DNA from: Symbiodinium natans
Lineage: Eukaryota; Sar; Dinophyceae; Suessiales; Symbiodiniaceae
DNA: 64,000 bases
Reading direction: 5' to 3'
Assembly (NCBI GenBank): GCA_905221605.1
Contig: CAJNDS010002495.1
Location: 144,214-208,213, forward strand
The notes under the pieces were generated by a model, which had not been told where the DNA came from, ran no database searches, and saw only the letters and a program-made list of their open reading frames with translations. Position numbers and translations under genes: made by a program. The number at the start of each line of letters is the position of its first letter. The first letter of the stretch is position 1. Shown here one piece after another: positions 22,776-34,325 of the stretch.

Positions 22776-23159
22776 GACGCCAGCAAGTGGCTGACGAACC
22801 GCCCTCAACTTGCTGCATGCGCCTCGTTGAGGCTTTGGGCATCATTGTCGCCCCTGACCTTGGCCGATCAAACAGATGGAGAGGCACATGGGCCGAGCCT
22901 CTTTCTGCCTGTACTTAATCAACACTAAACGCGCTACCGACAGTACTTGCTTCCAAAGTTTGCCCCACAAACTGACACGGACTGACACGAGCAAGCAGCA
23001 CTTCTGGCAGTTGCTCCGGAGCATCTGCCAGATCCGAATACAGAGAGAGGCCTGCGTCCTGATAACAGGAGGAATGTCTAGGCAAGTCGGATTTGTTCGG
23101 CCGTTGCGGCCCATGGCTTGTCCCAGCAACAAATGGAAAAGTGCTTCTCTAGGCCGTCG

Positions 23160-23331
23160 CCTGCTCCACGGAGCTCTGCCACTCATCATTCGCCTGTGCC
23201 GCGCACTGGCGCCACAAGTTGGGGCGATTGAGGAAATACTGCACATCTTCAAAATTATCGATTGGCTCTCTCCGACGTATGTTTGTTTCACAGATGAGCG
23301 AGCAACCCCCCGAGAAGGCCAAAACAAACAA
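23160..23331 (-). CDS. Candidate exon, unknown protein
   Basis: The minus strand encodes EPIDNFEDVQYFLNRPNLW followed by RQCAAQANDEWQSSVEQATA in one frame. It is acidic, aromatic-rich and clearly protein-like. It lies 2.3 kb upstream of the S1 exon of channel copy 2 on the same strand, so it is either an N-terminal exon of that gene or part of another gene. No family is recognised. Confidence 0.4.
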
Positions 23332-23429
23332 GGAACTTGTTTCGCAGTAACGTTATCCACACAATGCATAGGGAGGCCACGCCAGAGACAAGTGGCAAAT
23401 TCTCTACTCTGGGAAAGCAACTCCTAGAT

Positions 23430-24940
23430 TGCAAACAGATGGCAGATCCACAAAAATCGGAAACAGACCTGGGCGTAGCGGACTTAGATGCTTAGCTAAA
23501 CATCCGGGTCCTCCAGAAGCCGAGATTCTGTAGACGTCACACTAGTTTCGGATGTCACTTCGTCACAAAGGCTGTTGACTTGTGAAATACCTTTCGTTAA
23601 CAATCTCTTGAGGGCCACTGGAGAGCCCTGGCCAAGTGAAGGCCATCCCTACCGACTCATCGCAGCCCTTTGGTTCTGGATCCATGAAACAATTCTCTTG
23701 GCAACTCATGTTGGGACCTGGCCAATCAATGCCTTTCTTGAGTAAAGGTACGCATGGTATGAAGGTACTTCAAGAATGGCAATTGGCAGCGCATTGTTGC
23801 CTCAGGCTCTGGTGGACTGGAAAGCCCCCTCGTGGAAGGCTGACGTGAAGGCGACAGTGAGTGAGTCCAACTCGACATCATTGATGCCCCGTATACCCTC
23901 GGCCGCAGAGATACGACATCAGTGCATCAAGCATGCCCAGCGCAAGGACTCTGCAATCGGGATTCATATCAAGGGCTTCCTGGTGGATGTCCACCACGCG
24001 TTTGAGCTCCAACTGCTGGGTTTCCAGAGCCGTGAGCCTTAGCGAGGATGTTCAACCGGAAAGATAGAAGACAACACAGGATCCTGCATGGGTCCATTGC
24101 AGCACAGGGCTGACATGAAACAAACTTGTTAGCACTGCCTTATGAATTGGCAACCGCATCTTTCACAAGGGACTCGTGCCTCCACGAGTCAAGACAGCGC
24201 TCGAGGCACTTAATGACACTATGCTTGAAGCAAGTGCGGCAATGTGCGGAGGGCTGCGCGCGGCAGGCGTCCCGGACATCCCACGGAAGAACGACCCGAC
24301 CGACAGTTCTTTGCAACTCAGCGCAAGCCCTTTAAGCACACCAAATTTCCCAAACGTTCCAAAACAATTCTGTAAATAGGAATTGCTTTGTAAGAAAAAA
24401 AACTCGCGTCCTACGCCGAAATCGTGAAGCCGAAGGATTCTTGGTTTCTCTCCGGCGCCTTCTTAATCTGCCTCCTGATGATGTACACCAACCCCCGTCT
24501 TCCATGTTCTTGAGCTTTCCCAGCGTCTGCAGACTTTACCGAACCCTGGGCCATTTAAAGCCGTCGTACAAAGGTCGTCCTTAGCAGATCTTTCGAAGGT
24601 TTCTGAAGGTGTTTAGGCGGTCCTTAGGCAGACTGGCAGTCCGCTGCGGCATACGGATTGAGGGATTTGGGCGGGATGTACATGTGTTTGTCCCTTGCTA
24701 ACAGCAGTTGCTACTGCTCTTTACAGGGTCCAAGATCCCAGAAACTCCACCCCCCCCCCCTACCAACACTCTGGAAGCCTCTTGGAAATCCCAATTACGG
24801 ATCTCCAAGTGCATGAAGCCTTCAACATGCACTCATAATGACTCATTATATTGATGTGCATGCAAAAAACAAACAAAAGAACTTCGTTTGCTGACTTCGC
24901 AAGTGACATGGCAAGATGCCAAACAGGGGTTGGCGCTCTA
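23430..24940. other. No supported gene
   Basis: Mixed sequence with no exon I can defend on either strand. Plus-strand frames of 60-88 codons (23636-24379) lack any domain or splice context. Confidence 0.4.
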
Positions 24941-24949
24941 GAAAGCAGC

Positions 24950-26540
24950 AAAACAACTTAGCAGAGCATGTGAATTCCAAGCCGTGTGACAAGTCTTTTG
25001 CCAACGATGCAATCTTTTCTTCGACCATGGCCCGTGTGCATGGACAGCTTCCTGGAGCAAGTGTCACGGCAAGAACAGTGACTGATGAAGGCAAGTTCCA
25101 CAGTCTTACGCAAAAAGGTACATCTGTGGAGCCCGGTCACTCACAACAGCAGCCCGGACTCTATTCGACGATCAAACAAATTCGAAGATGGGAGGCTGTC
25201 TTAGCCTTCCTTGGACCAAGCTGCACAGAATATCGGCATCCTCCTCCAAGTTACACCCAACGCCATTCAACATTATGCAGGGAACCACAACAGCAGCAGC
25301 AAACAAACACAATGCATCGGCACCAGCATTTCATCTTCTGGCCTGATGCGAAACCCAACTCTGCACTTGAGCAGTGCTGGCATCACGCAGGTCAGTAGGG
25401 CAAACGGGCGTCTACGTCTAGAAAAGCAGTCCATGTTCTGATGCTCAACACAAACTCTGGCAAGAATAACCGACTGGTAAAAGTAATGTGCGACACCACG
25501 GGGTTTCTTACTCTGGCCGCCCGTGGTGCAATGACAACTGCGACCCACTCACGTGCCCAACAGTACCCAGCTGTTGGGCTTCTGCGTAGGTGAGACTGCC
25601 GACTGCGCACGCAGACCATCAAGTCATAACATACCGACCTGATAATGTCATCTGAACGCTGGGAAGGAGCCTCAGTCTTGCGCAACGACGCAGACATGCG
25701 TGAACGTCTCAAGAACAAGAAACGGTAAGCACTCACACGCAGATGCATGCAGGCAGGCATGCAAGCAGGCAGGCAGGCAAGCAGACACGCAAAAACGCAC
25801 GCACGGCACAGTGACACATATCTGTCACCCCCTCCCCGATGGATCCACCCGTTTTGCGGTTTTGGGGCTGTGTTGAATCAAAGTCCGGAATGGATCCGAG
25901 GCTGGCATGCGACACAGATTTCACTAGGAATCAAAGAAGTCAGCTGCTTTCCGGTAAGCCTCAACAGCATTTCGGGAATTCTTACGGATTGGTGTTCAAT
26001 AAGTTGCCTGAATGCGCTTGGCCAAAGGTTTGTGCGTGAATGAAAAGCGTTGGTCACTAGAGTCAACAGCTGTTCAAGCTTGACAATACTTACACATAAC
26101 CGGAGTGCTACATTGCATAATTCCACATAACGAAGATCAGCTACTGCAGAATCAAGGGTGACAAACAGCAGCCTTGTACACTTTACAACATGTTGGGCTA
26201 GCTCGGCTACCAGGGAGGGTCTCTATCCAATGCTGCTAAGCAGAACGTTGATTAGCTGTCTTGAGAGTATGATGGTTTTTGACTCAGCCTTGGCCTTGGC
26301 ATGTAGAGTATCCATTTGCTTTTTTCAGTGGTGCTTCGTCAGCTTCCATTGCCCCTTGATTAGTAACCCTCGGTTAGCATCTGAACAACTTTAATAAGAC
26401 CTCAGCATGCCCCAACAGCGCGCCAAGCTGCGCGAGCTCATCTTGGAGACGAGAGCCAGCACGCCGCGAGTTCAGGCCCATGTTCTTCTTCGAAGGTGCG
26501 ATTACATTGGCATCTGCCAGAGCGAGGTAGAGCTGCCTTG
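24950..26540 (-). CDS. Candidate multi-exon gene, helical protein of unknown function
   Basis: Three minus-strand exon candidates are in line. About 26535-26390 reads ALYLALADANVIAPSKKNM then LQDELAQLGALLGHAEVLL. 26126-25890 reads MELCNVALRLCVSIVKLEQL, then AFRQLIEHQSVRIPEMLLRL. About 25040-24960 reads RAMVEEKIASLAKDLSHGLE. All are alpha-helical, leucine/alanine-rich and could form a helical-repeat scaffold, but no TPR, HEAT or armadillo signature is clear. The first candidate ends about 340 bp upstream of 26880, where the tail of channel copy 3 fades out, so this is probably the next gene in the minus-strand cluster. A GCAG-rich repeat (25741-25800) lies between the second and third exons. 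Confidence 0.4.
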
Positions 26541-27179
26541 GTTGTGTTTAACACTTTGGGAGGGGAGGGGGGAGGCCATTGCATACGAACTCATACATAT
26601 GAACATACCCATGCACACATACACATAGATTCAAACATATGCATACATGCAGTATTGGGAAGCAAGATCGGCTCCTAAGAAACTCAACCCCTAATCTGTG
26701 CCATCCAATGGCAAAGCCGAAACCGTTAGATAGGTCGAAGCAAGTGGATAGATGGCTTGGCTATCTTGGCTTTTGGGAGTGGTTTGCCCGACTGTGTTTG
26801 CAAGGCGTGCAGTGCGTACATGGTCTGATTGCACAGTTCTGTCAGTAAAGGCTTTAGGCCCTTAGGCCCTTAGGGGGCAGATTCTGAGCCATGCTGAGCC
26901 CTGATCCGCAGCCTAAGATCCCCCCGAAGAGCCATGAAAGACCTTGCCGGTACGCACCGGACGTGCTTTTTTGTGGCTTCTTGATGCCACTGTGGAGATC
27001 ACGCAATCCAGGCCGTGGTGCTGGAAGCTGCTCGTCAAGTTTTTGACATCGCTTGCCAGCAGGATCCTTGGCCATGCAACTGGTGGTCAGCTTGCCTGAC
27101 CACCAACTTGCAATAGAACTTGCTGAGAGCACCAAGGGTACCAGCGCCGTGGGGTCCACAAAACTGCGGCAGGGTTGCT

Positions 27180-30100
27180 GATCTATGGCACGTGCGGGAC
27201 CCTTACATCGAAGGATTCCATCGATGAAATCATCACATGTTATTTGGCCTTCACCTGCATTTGTGTGCACTTCTTTTCTGGGCGTGTTTCCACACAAGCA
27301 GCACCAAAGACATGCATTCCATGTGCAAGCCAAGCACCATTTTGCAGCAGATGGAAAAGAGCAGTACTCTCGTGAACGTCAATCTCCAAGCTTTCTAAAT
27401 AAACTTGAACCCGCACATCTTGCATCAACTCGTTCCTCAGTGGGGACGCATGGATTCGGGTGTCTCCCAGCCATGCCTCAGCCATGCCTCCGGGGATGCA
27501 AAATGGCCTATCGTGGCATATCACATTCAAGAGTCAGCTCATCCTCGGTCAAAACGCCATCCCCGCTTTCGTCACAAGCTCGGAAGATACCTCAGGCAAA
27601 AGGCAAACTTGTTTGCGTGTGCCGGATTTGGCTCAAAATACAAGCGATATGTGCGTGAAGCTCTCCATTCTCAAGCTCAGAAGTCGAGTCGCTTTCGAGT
27701 TTCCGCACATACGTTGCCTTCTTTCGCAACCTCTCTTGAACTAGAATCTCGGCGTCATTGTTCGCCGCTTCTAAAGTTTCTCGCAAGAAGATGGCGGAAA
27801 TCACGCGGATGACCTCACAGCAGACTGGGGTAAAGCAATTCGAAACATGAAGTCAACTCAGCAGCCACAGGCTAAGATCAAGGCGGCAAAAACCACGAAA
27901 GTGATGTAAACCATGTAGAAAACAACATATCCATGCCCAGCATTCTCCAAAACCTTGCACAGGCACATGTCCAACTTGAAACTGGCGGAGCGCCATGAAG
28001 TCCAATGCCGCCAAAACTCCGGACGTGCGTAGATTGGCCAGTTACCAGCAAAAGTCATTTCGTACCTGGCGATGAAAACGAAGGCCCCACACCGTCACGA
28101 AGTCGGGCCACGAGAGCACGAAACCACGACAGAGGTGTTCACCCAAAGAATGGAAACACGTGAGATTACTGTGCTTGTGTTGCATGACCGAGAACAAATG
28201 CCGCCCAAAACAGAAGCTTGAGCACCCCGCGTTTGGCAGAATACAGGATGTGAGAGTGGAAAGGACGTGAAGGAGAGAAGTAAGGAGAGGGAAACCGAGA
28301 AATCCTGCTCCTAATCCCGCCTCTTTACTTCTCTTCTCTTGCTTTAGAGAGCGAAAGCTGAAAGAGAATAAAAAGAAAAAAACCAGGGACAGGGTAAAGG
28401 GAGGAGGGCCTCTATCCCGCCCTCTTTCATGTTGTCCCATCATCTTCTACTGGGCTTGAGGTGGAGCGCGAACCTCCCGCTCGGCGCGCCCGCGCTGGCT
28501 GGGGTCCGACTTTTCTTCACTTAACACATCTCATAAAATGTAGCAAGCCTTTTTAAAATGTTGGCTCAACCATCCTTGCAGCGTTTACAATATTGACTGG
28601 TGTCTGTTGTTAACTGACTAAATTGGCTTCATTCAAAAACTCTAGAAACAGTACACTTCAATTCAAAACACACAAGGGCAGAACACAAAATCTCAAACGA
28701 GTGCAGAACGGTTGCACAAGAAAAGCTTGAAATACTTTTCTTAGCTCTCAAAAATGTTGAATATGGATAAAGAGAACATAATATCTCATAAATGTGTACA
28801 TATATATATATAAACAGATCTGAAGTCCATGGTCTTATTTTATTTCGAGGACTGGCTTGACAGTAAGCGTCCGATTACGAACAGGTGAAGACATTCCGGA
28901 TTCCAAAATGGCTTTCATTTGTCCAGCTCGCTCTCTCTCTCTTCCTCTCTCGTCCGCGCTCTCTGATGCTAGTTCTTCTGATATGTTATTTCCTTTCTTT
29001 CTATGCATTTTGCCATTTCCCTTCCTCTGTTTGTTCTTGATTTGTCTTTCTTTTCATTTTTGTATGTGTTTTTGTTGTTTTGTGATTTTCCTCTTTCTTT
29101 ATGCTTATTTGTTTTTGTTATTTCTTCATGTCTTTGCTTTGTTTCTTTATTCTTGTATTTCGGTATTTCGTTATTCCTCTATTTCTCTATTTCTCTACTG
29201 TGTTCTTTCGTTCTTTTTTCTTTCGTTCTTTCGTTCCTTCTTTCTTTCCTTCTGTTTCATTCTCTCATTCTCTCATTCTTCCTTCCTTCCTTCCTTCCTT
29301 CCTTCCTTCCTTCCTTCCTTCCTTCCTTCCTTCCTTCCTTCCATTCTGTCCTTATTTCTGTTTCTATTTCGTTCTTTCTATCTTTCTCTCTTTCTTTCGT
29401 TGTTTTTTTTCTGTATGTCTTTCTTTTCTTTCCCTTATTTGCTGCTTTCTTTCTTTCCTTATTTCTGTATTTATTTCTTTTCTTTTTCCATTAGTGGTTT
29501 CTTCCTTCCTTCCTTCCTTCCTTCCTTCCGTCATTCCTTTCTTTCTTTCCTTCTTTCTTTGCGAGAGGCATCATCCTGGCATGCCCGGGATTTCTCTGGT
29601 CGGGGAGGCGTGAACCCAGCGAAGGCATGCGAAGGCCCATCTCCGCGCCGCGCAAGGGGTCTCGGCAAAGTTGTTGCCGACGCGGATACCACGCGTGAAA
29701 ACAAAGTGCGCACGTCGGAGTTGTAGGGAACGCCACGCAGAGGCCTCTGGTGGGCCTGCTGGAACCAGGATCCAGCAAGCAGACTTCTCTATCTGGGAAG
29801 CGCTGTGTCAGATACATCTCAAAGGCGAAATCATGCATCTAGACGCACCATCATCCCGGGCAATACAGCAAACGTTCGGCATCCAAAGACATTTCCCGCC
29901 CCTTGTAGTAAATTAAAAAACTCGATCTCGCAAGTGATCAACTATACCATAGTACACCCAAGTCACTTGCAATATCGAGCTCGCGACACAACATGACACA
30001 ACGAAGGGACACAAGAGGAGACAAGAGGAGACAAGAGGAGCCCTGGGAAGAGTGTTGAGATCTGGGCCCAGCTGCATCGTGTAGATTGCCCTGTAGGCTG

Positions 30101-31265
30101 TTCCGTAGTGACGCCATATCCATTCTCGGATTTCGAAATCGTTCTCGTCGTCAAGAATGAAGTCTTGCAACCTTAAGCAGCTGGACTCGAGCTACTTAGC
30201 AAAGGCATCTGGCCAAGCGTTGAAGATGCTGAGAACCGGGCAAGTTCCCCATGAAAAGAGCACCCATCATCATGAAAATCCCAAGCAGCGCCATGGACCA
30301 GCACAGCGATGGTAGAAACGAGCTGCAAGCCTAAGGGCGAATCACTGGCGAATCACGGATCGAGTTGGGACATCACCCTCACCATGCATCAATCATCACA
30401 GATCTCCGGAATCACAACACCCATGCCTGGACGAGCAGTCGCAATCCTCAGGGTTGCATGCTACGTAGCTGCTACCCTTCTCCAGCACTCCGTGCGTTGC
30501 ACAACAGTCAGAACTCCACCGGGCGACCTCGGAAGAGTCGTAGCGCTCGCACAATTCGTACCGCTCGCACCTTTGCGCAACAACATGCTACACACACGAA
30601 GTTCAGAACAACTGTGTCTTTCACCAGGTTCAGGCTACAGATCACAGCTAATTCAGTCCCGCTAAGCACCACGCCAGCTTGATGGTCCGCAGAAGGCGCA
30701 GGGTTGCGGTGTTGTTCAAAGACGTTTGGATCAAAGGCGTCAGAATGTACAAGTCAATGCAAGCAATCAATACAAGTATGCTGTCGAAAACGTTCATGAG
30801 CTCTTTGAAGTAGCGTAATCTCTCCGAATAGATCCGCCATGCCAACTCCAGAAGGAATATGGCAACAAACAGGTGCTCCAAAACCTGTCTGCAGTGACTT
30901 GACAAGAACACATGCCAAATCCAATGCATATCCAGGATATCCCTGACACACTGTGCTTCAGAACCATCCTGGCTGAGCAGCCAATATCACAGGAGCTGCA
31001 GATGCCCAGATGCTTTGATCAAGTAGGCCAATGGTGACCCCTACATTGTTCCCCTGGCTCTCCAGATCGACTACCATAACCAGCGCATTCCTCAGCGTTG
31101 CCGAAGGAGGTGCGCTGCGCTTCAGGGGCAAGGGGCAGAGCCAGAAGAGCTGAGCATCGACTGGACAAGTCTACACAAACCGCCCAGGCGACTCTCACTT
31201 GCATCTTGCTGACATGGCGCAGAAGCACGGCAACTCCCACAACTGTGTCAAAGCCATTTCTTCGC
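27180..31265 (-). CDS. Voltage-gated cation channel, single domain, EF-hand tail (copy 3)
   Basis: Third tandem paralogue and the most complete at its 5' side. Exons: S1 first half ~31265-31221 (FDTVVGVAVLL), S1 second half 31090-~31025 (NALVMVVDLE), S2-S4 without intron 30884-~30670 (IFLLELAWRIY, FDSILVLIACIDLYILTPL, LRLLRTIKLA), S5 30330-30242 (SFLPSLCWSMALLGIFMMMG), pore helix 30171-30076 (WRHYGTAYRAIYTM), filter 28065-28025 (EMTFAGNWPIYAR), S6 27953-~27888 (YVVFYMVYITFVVFA), post-S6 27813-27693 (ETLEAANNDAEIL), EF-hand 1 27590-~27530 (DESGDGVLTEDE), linker 27435-27338, EF-hand 2 27254-~27180 (DDFIDGILRCKGPARAIDQ). A 2-kb intron (28066-30075) between pore helix and filter holds a long pyrimidine tract. 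A possible tail continues to about 26880. Confidence 0.85.
28985..29570 (+). repeat. Pyrimidine-rich tract with (TTCC)n core, inside a channel intron
   Basis: Nearly 600 bp of T and C on the plus strand. Its core is an uninterrupted (CTTC)n run at 29279-29343, with a shorter one at 29503-29530. It lies wholly within the intron that splits the pore of channel copy 3, so that the pre-mRNA would carry a purine-rich tract. Phenylalanine/serine/leucine-rich open frames here are artefacts. Confidence 0.95.
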
Positions 31266-31299
31266 TCCTCGCTTCCACAAAGCTTCGAGCATCCCCATC

Positions 31300-32070
31300 C
31301 GCATCCCTCCGCACATGAGCGTCATTCCGGCCATACTTGTGGCAGCTATGTCTACGTCACCAGCCCACACCTCATGATCCAAACGTTCTGCCCTGTCAGG
31401 TACCTTTACTGGAGAAGCAAGCAGGATCTCCTGCGCAAGTTTCAGGTCTTTGGCGGCTGCTGACGACTCGCCCCCATCAGTGACGGTGTTCCTGAAAGTC
31501 AACTACGGTTTCACCATCCCAGCCCGCATGGCACAGGCACAGTGAATCGTCCTGATGCGCGACGTGCTGCGGCTTCCCATGCCCCTTCCGTGTAGTCAGA
31601 TGGAACACGTTGAATACACGCGTTACGATCTGCTTAACAGTGGCCTAAAGTGCCTAAAGCTCCCGCACCTTGACAGCGACGCATTGATAGCCTGATTGGT
31701 AACCTGGATGGGTCTCCAAACAAAACTTTTGTCAGCTTACTGATGCTGGCGCCAGAACAGCATCGGAACAACCCCCAGGCCTTCGGGGAGGCTGCGGTAG
31801 CCGAGGTCGGAGTGGGCGCGACAGGAGGAAACGTGGGTTGTGACTGCACCGGGTATGGATCGCTATCCGGCATAGATGGTTGAAAAGCTATGTTTGGTTC
31901 AAAATGGCCGAGTGCACGCTCATCCAGGTCCTCGGTGAGGAAGACAAGTCTACAGCCAGCTCAAGGCTCACACTGGGTGCGACATCGAAAATGAGGACTT
32001 CAACTTCACAGCTTGTCTGGCAGTACATCGACTTCCTCCGTTTGAGCATCTCACCAAGAACATGAGCTCA
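31300..32070 (-). CDS. Candidate exons upstream of channel copy 3
   Basis: Three minus-strand segments look coding. 32064-31890 reads VLGEMLKRRKSMYCQTSCEV then EVLIFDVAPSVSLELAVDLS and RTWMSVHSAILN. About 31850-31710 reads QPTFPPVAPTPTSATAASP then KAWGLFRCC. 31480-31310 reads AAAKDLKLAQEILLASPVKV. The last lies 50 bp upstream of the S1 exon. They are likely N-terminal cytoplasmic exons of channel copy 3, or the end of a separate gene. No domain is recognised; the first has a beta-strand pattern. Confidence 0.45.
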
Positions 32071-32275
32071 AAAGCATGCGGCATCACCTACGCAAGGAAA
32101 GAGGAGCCTGACATGCCACGAACAAAATGAACAAACATTGCCGGACTTTAGACAGTGTTGCTCAGCAAGGCCATATGGAGTGGTTTTGCCGGTGGAAGAA
32201 ATCGGGCTTGGTGTTCAACAACTTTTGCTGCCCCTTTGAGTCCCATGTACTCCCGCCAGCAGAAATCAAACCCAC

Positions 32276-33283
32276 TCAGCAGAGCGAAGCATCAAACCGC
32301 AGAAGTTGCTCAGAGAAGCACTTGAGTGTGCATGAGGCATGACGCAATGAAGGGAGTCGATCCTGTCCAATCCATCCTCGTATAGTCTGAGGCCCTGAAC
32401 AACCAACAAGAGCCTTATCAGCGCTGGGTGTCTTCCACGATCGCATTTTCGTCCACCTGCAGGACCTGCGGGGGCCGGAAGCCAACGCAAGAAAGAGTTG
32501 CCATTTCACTGCTTCATAGAAGGAGTCACGGATCGGCAAATGATGGCACATGGATTGCACATACAAGGACCATACATAGCCCGGAATGGACCCATGGAAC
32601 CTGCTCGATTCTGGGCAGGCCCGACGAATTACTTGCATAAGCCTTGATGGTGTGCCGCTCTGTTTGCTCACCGTTCAGAACCCCATGGACCCACATGGCA
32701 GCAACGGGTGTCGTGCGAAGCATGATATGCGCTCGGTGAGAAGGCCTCAAAAAAGAATGGGAAGTGTGGGACAGTGTTAGCCAGCAAGATAAGCTGCCAC
32801 GCAAACATGGTGGTCATTCAATCGTCCAATGCTTCCGGACTTCTGGTGTCCCACAGCACACACACGCGTAGGTTCGGCTGAGGTTATTTTCACGTGCTCG
32901 CCTCTAGGGACAGAACAGGTGGACAAAAGAAGGGACCTCACGGCAACCCGCACACGGAGCATAAATCGTGTCCAGTTCTGCACCTCGACATCGCCTTCAG
33001 AAAGGCCCATTTCGTAGGTGTCTTTGCTGGTGTTGTTGTACTCTGTGTCAACCGCTGTCTGACCATTCAGCCTGAGTGCAGGCTGTCGGCCATCGTGCAG
33101 GGTGCCGTCTGGCAGATAGCTAGTGACTAGTGCTCTTTCGAGTAAGCCGTCGGCCGTACAGAAGCGAGCAATTCCGTGCGGTGGGTCTCCACAGCTTCTT
33201 GCAGCTGCTTCTGCTGCTGCAGTGACAATGTAAGCCTGGGCACCACATGTGACGTGACTTAACGTGACACTACACTTGAACAC
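32276..33283 (-). CDS. Candidate exons of an unrecognised gene
   Basis: The minus strand is open for 168 codons at 33283-32777, with protein-like segments such as AYIVTAAAEAAARSCGDPPH, LLERALVTSYLPDGTLHDG and DTYEMGLSEGDVEVQNWTRF. A second candidate at 32560-32380 reads CHHLPIRDSFYEAVKWQLFL. The long open stretch may join several exons with in-frame introns. No family is recognised. The gene could be continuous with the candidates at 31300-32070. From 33290 to 33690 I see nothing. Confidence 0.4.
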
Positions 33284-33691
33284 CTTGCCCTCCTGTTCTG
33301 ATCGAGTGGCAACTCCTGTTGCAGGGTAGCCAGTGTCACTCCCAAGACATTTGGATCCAAATGATATTCTTCACGTGCACCTCACCCAACCCACGTACCA
33401 CATACAGTCAAGACTGCTTTGCAGTGGCTGGCGGGTGCCTTCACTCAAGGCCATGTTCCAAGGCTAGCGGTTAGCGAGGCCTAGTAACTAAGGCCTAGTA
33501 GCTCTGTTATGCTCGATATAAAGGTGATAGCTGATAGCTTCCGTGATTGCCGCAAAAAAAACATCTGTTTGCTTGGTTCAACCGTCCTCACAATAGCAAG
33601 CATGACCTGACATCGTGACATGATCATGACCAGTTGCTGCGAGCCAGAAGAGTGGAAATCTTGGCATTTGCAAAACCGGACAATGGCTCAA

Positions 33692-34090
33692 AGACAGACA
33701 GAAAGAAAGAAGGAAGAAAGGAAAGAAGGAAAGAAGGAAAGAAGGCAAAAAGGAAAAAATGAAAAAAGGAAAAAAGGAAAAAAAAAAAAAAAAGGAAAAA
33801 AAAAAAAAAAAAAAAAAAAAAAAACAATGAGAAAAAAGTTAGAAAAAAAAAGGAAAAAATGAAAAAATGAAGAAAGGCAAAATGAAAAAGGAAAAGAGGA
33901 AAGAAGCAGAGAAGGAGAGAAGGAGAGAAGGAAAGAAGGAAAGAAGAAGGAAAGAAGGAAAGAAGGAAAGAAGGAAAGAAGGAAAGAAGGAAAAGAATGA
34001 AAAGAAGGGAAAGAAGGGAAAGAAGGAAAAGAAGGAAAAGAAGGAAAAGAAAGAAAAGAAAGAAAAGAAAGAAAGATAAAAAGAGAGAGA
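33692..34090 (+). repeat. Long GA-rich (purine) tract
   Basis: About 400 bp almost entirely A and G on the plus strand, with GGAAAGAA units and poly-A runs up to about 20 bases (33780-33825). It has mirror symmetry suited to triplex (H-DNA) formation. Lysine/glutamate-rich and phenylalanine/serine-rich open frames on the two strands are artefacts. Confidence 0.95.
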
Positions 34091-34144
34091 ACTTCGAAAA
34101 ACAAGTGAGAGAGAGCAAGAAAGTCAGAGAATGTGTAACGTCAA

Positions 34145-34325
34145 TTTTGGAGGACCGGAAGACCAGCAGACCAGAGGACCAGGAGACAGGAGTCCAGGAG
34201 GACCGGAGGGCCAGAGGACCAGAAAGCCAGAAGATCGGCAGACCGGAGGTTCAAAGACAGGAGGACCAGGAGACCAGAGGACAAGAAGACCGGAGGACCG
34301 GACGACCAGGAGACCAGAGGACCGC
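34145..34325 (+). repeat. GACCAGAGGA minisatellite (8-9 bp units)
   Basis: Around twenty diverged copies of an 8-9 bp unit, GACCAGAGG, GACCGGAGG or GACCAGGA, run directly after the GA tract. The sequence then becomes A-rich (34340-34395). The apparent long repeat-like open frame is a by-product. Confidence 0.9.

Noticed and set aside
28900-28915. Second spliced-leader-like match (AGCCATTTTGG on minus)
   Set aside because: Only 11 bases agree and the following bases (AATCC) do not; expected by chance in a window this size. A 10-base match at 3292-3303 was rejected for the same reason.
28857-29726. Apparent 289-residue Ser/Phe/Leu membrane-like protein on the plus strand
   Set aside because: It translates the pyrimidine tract inside the intron of channel copy 3.
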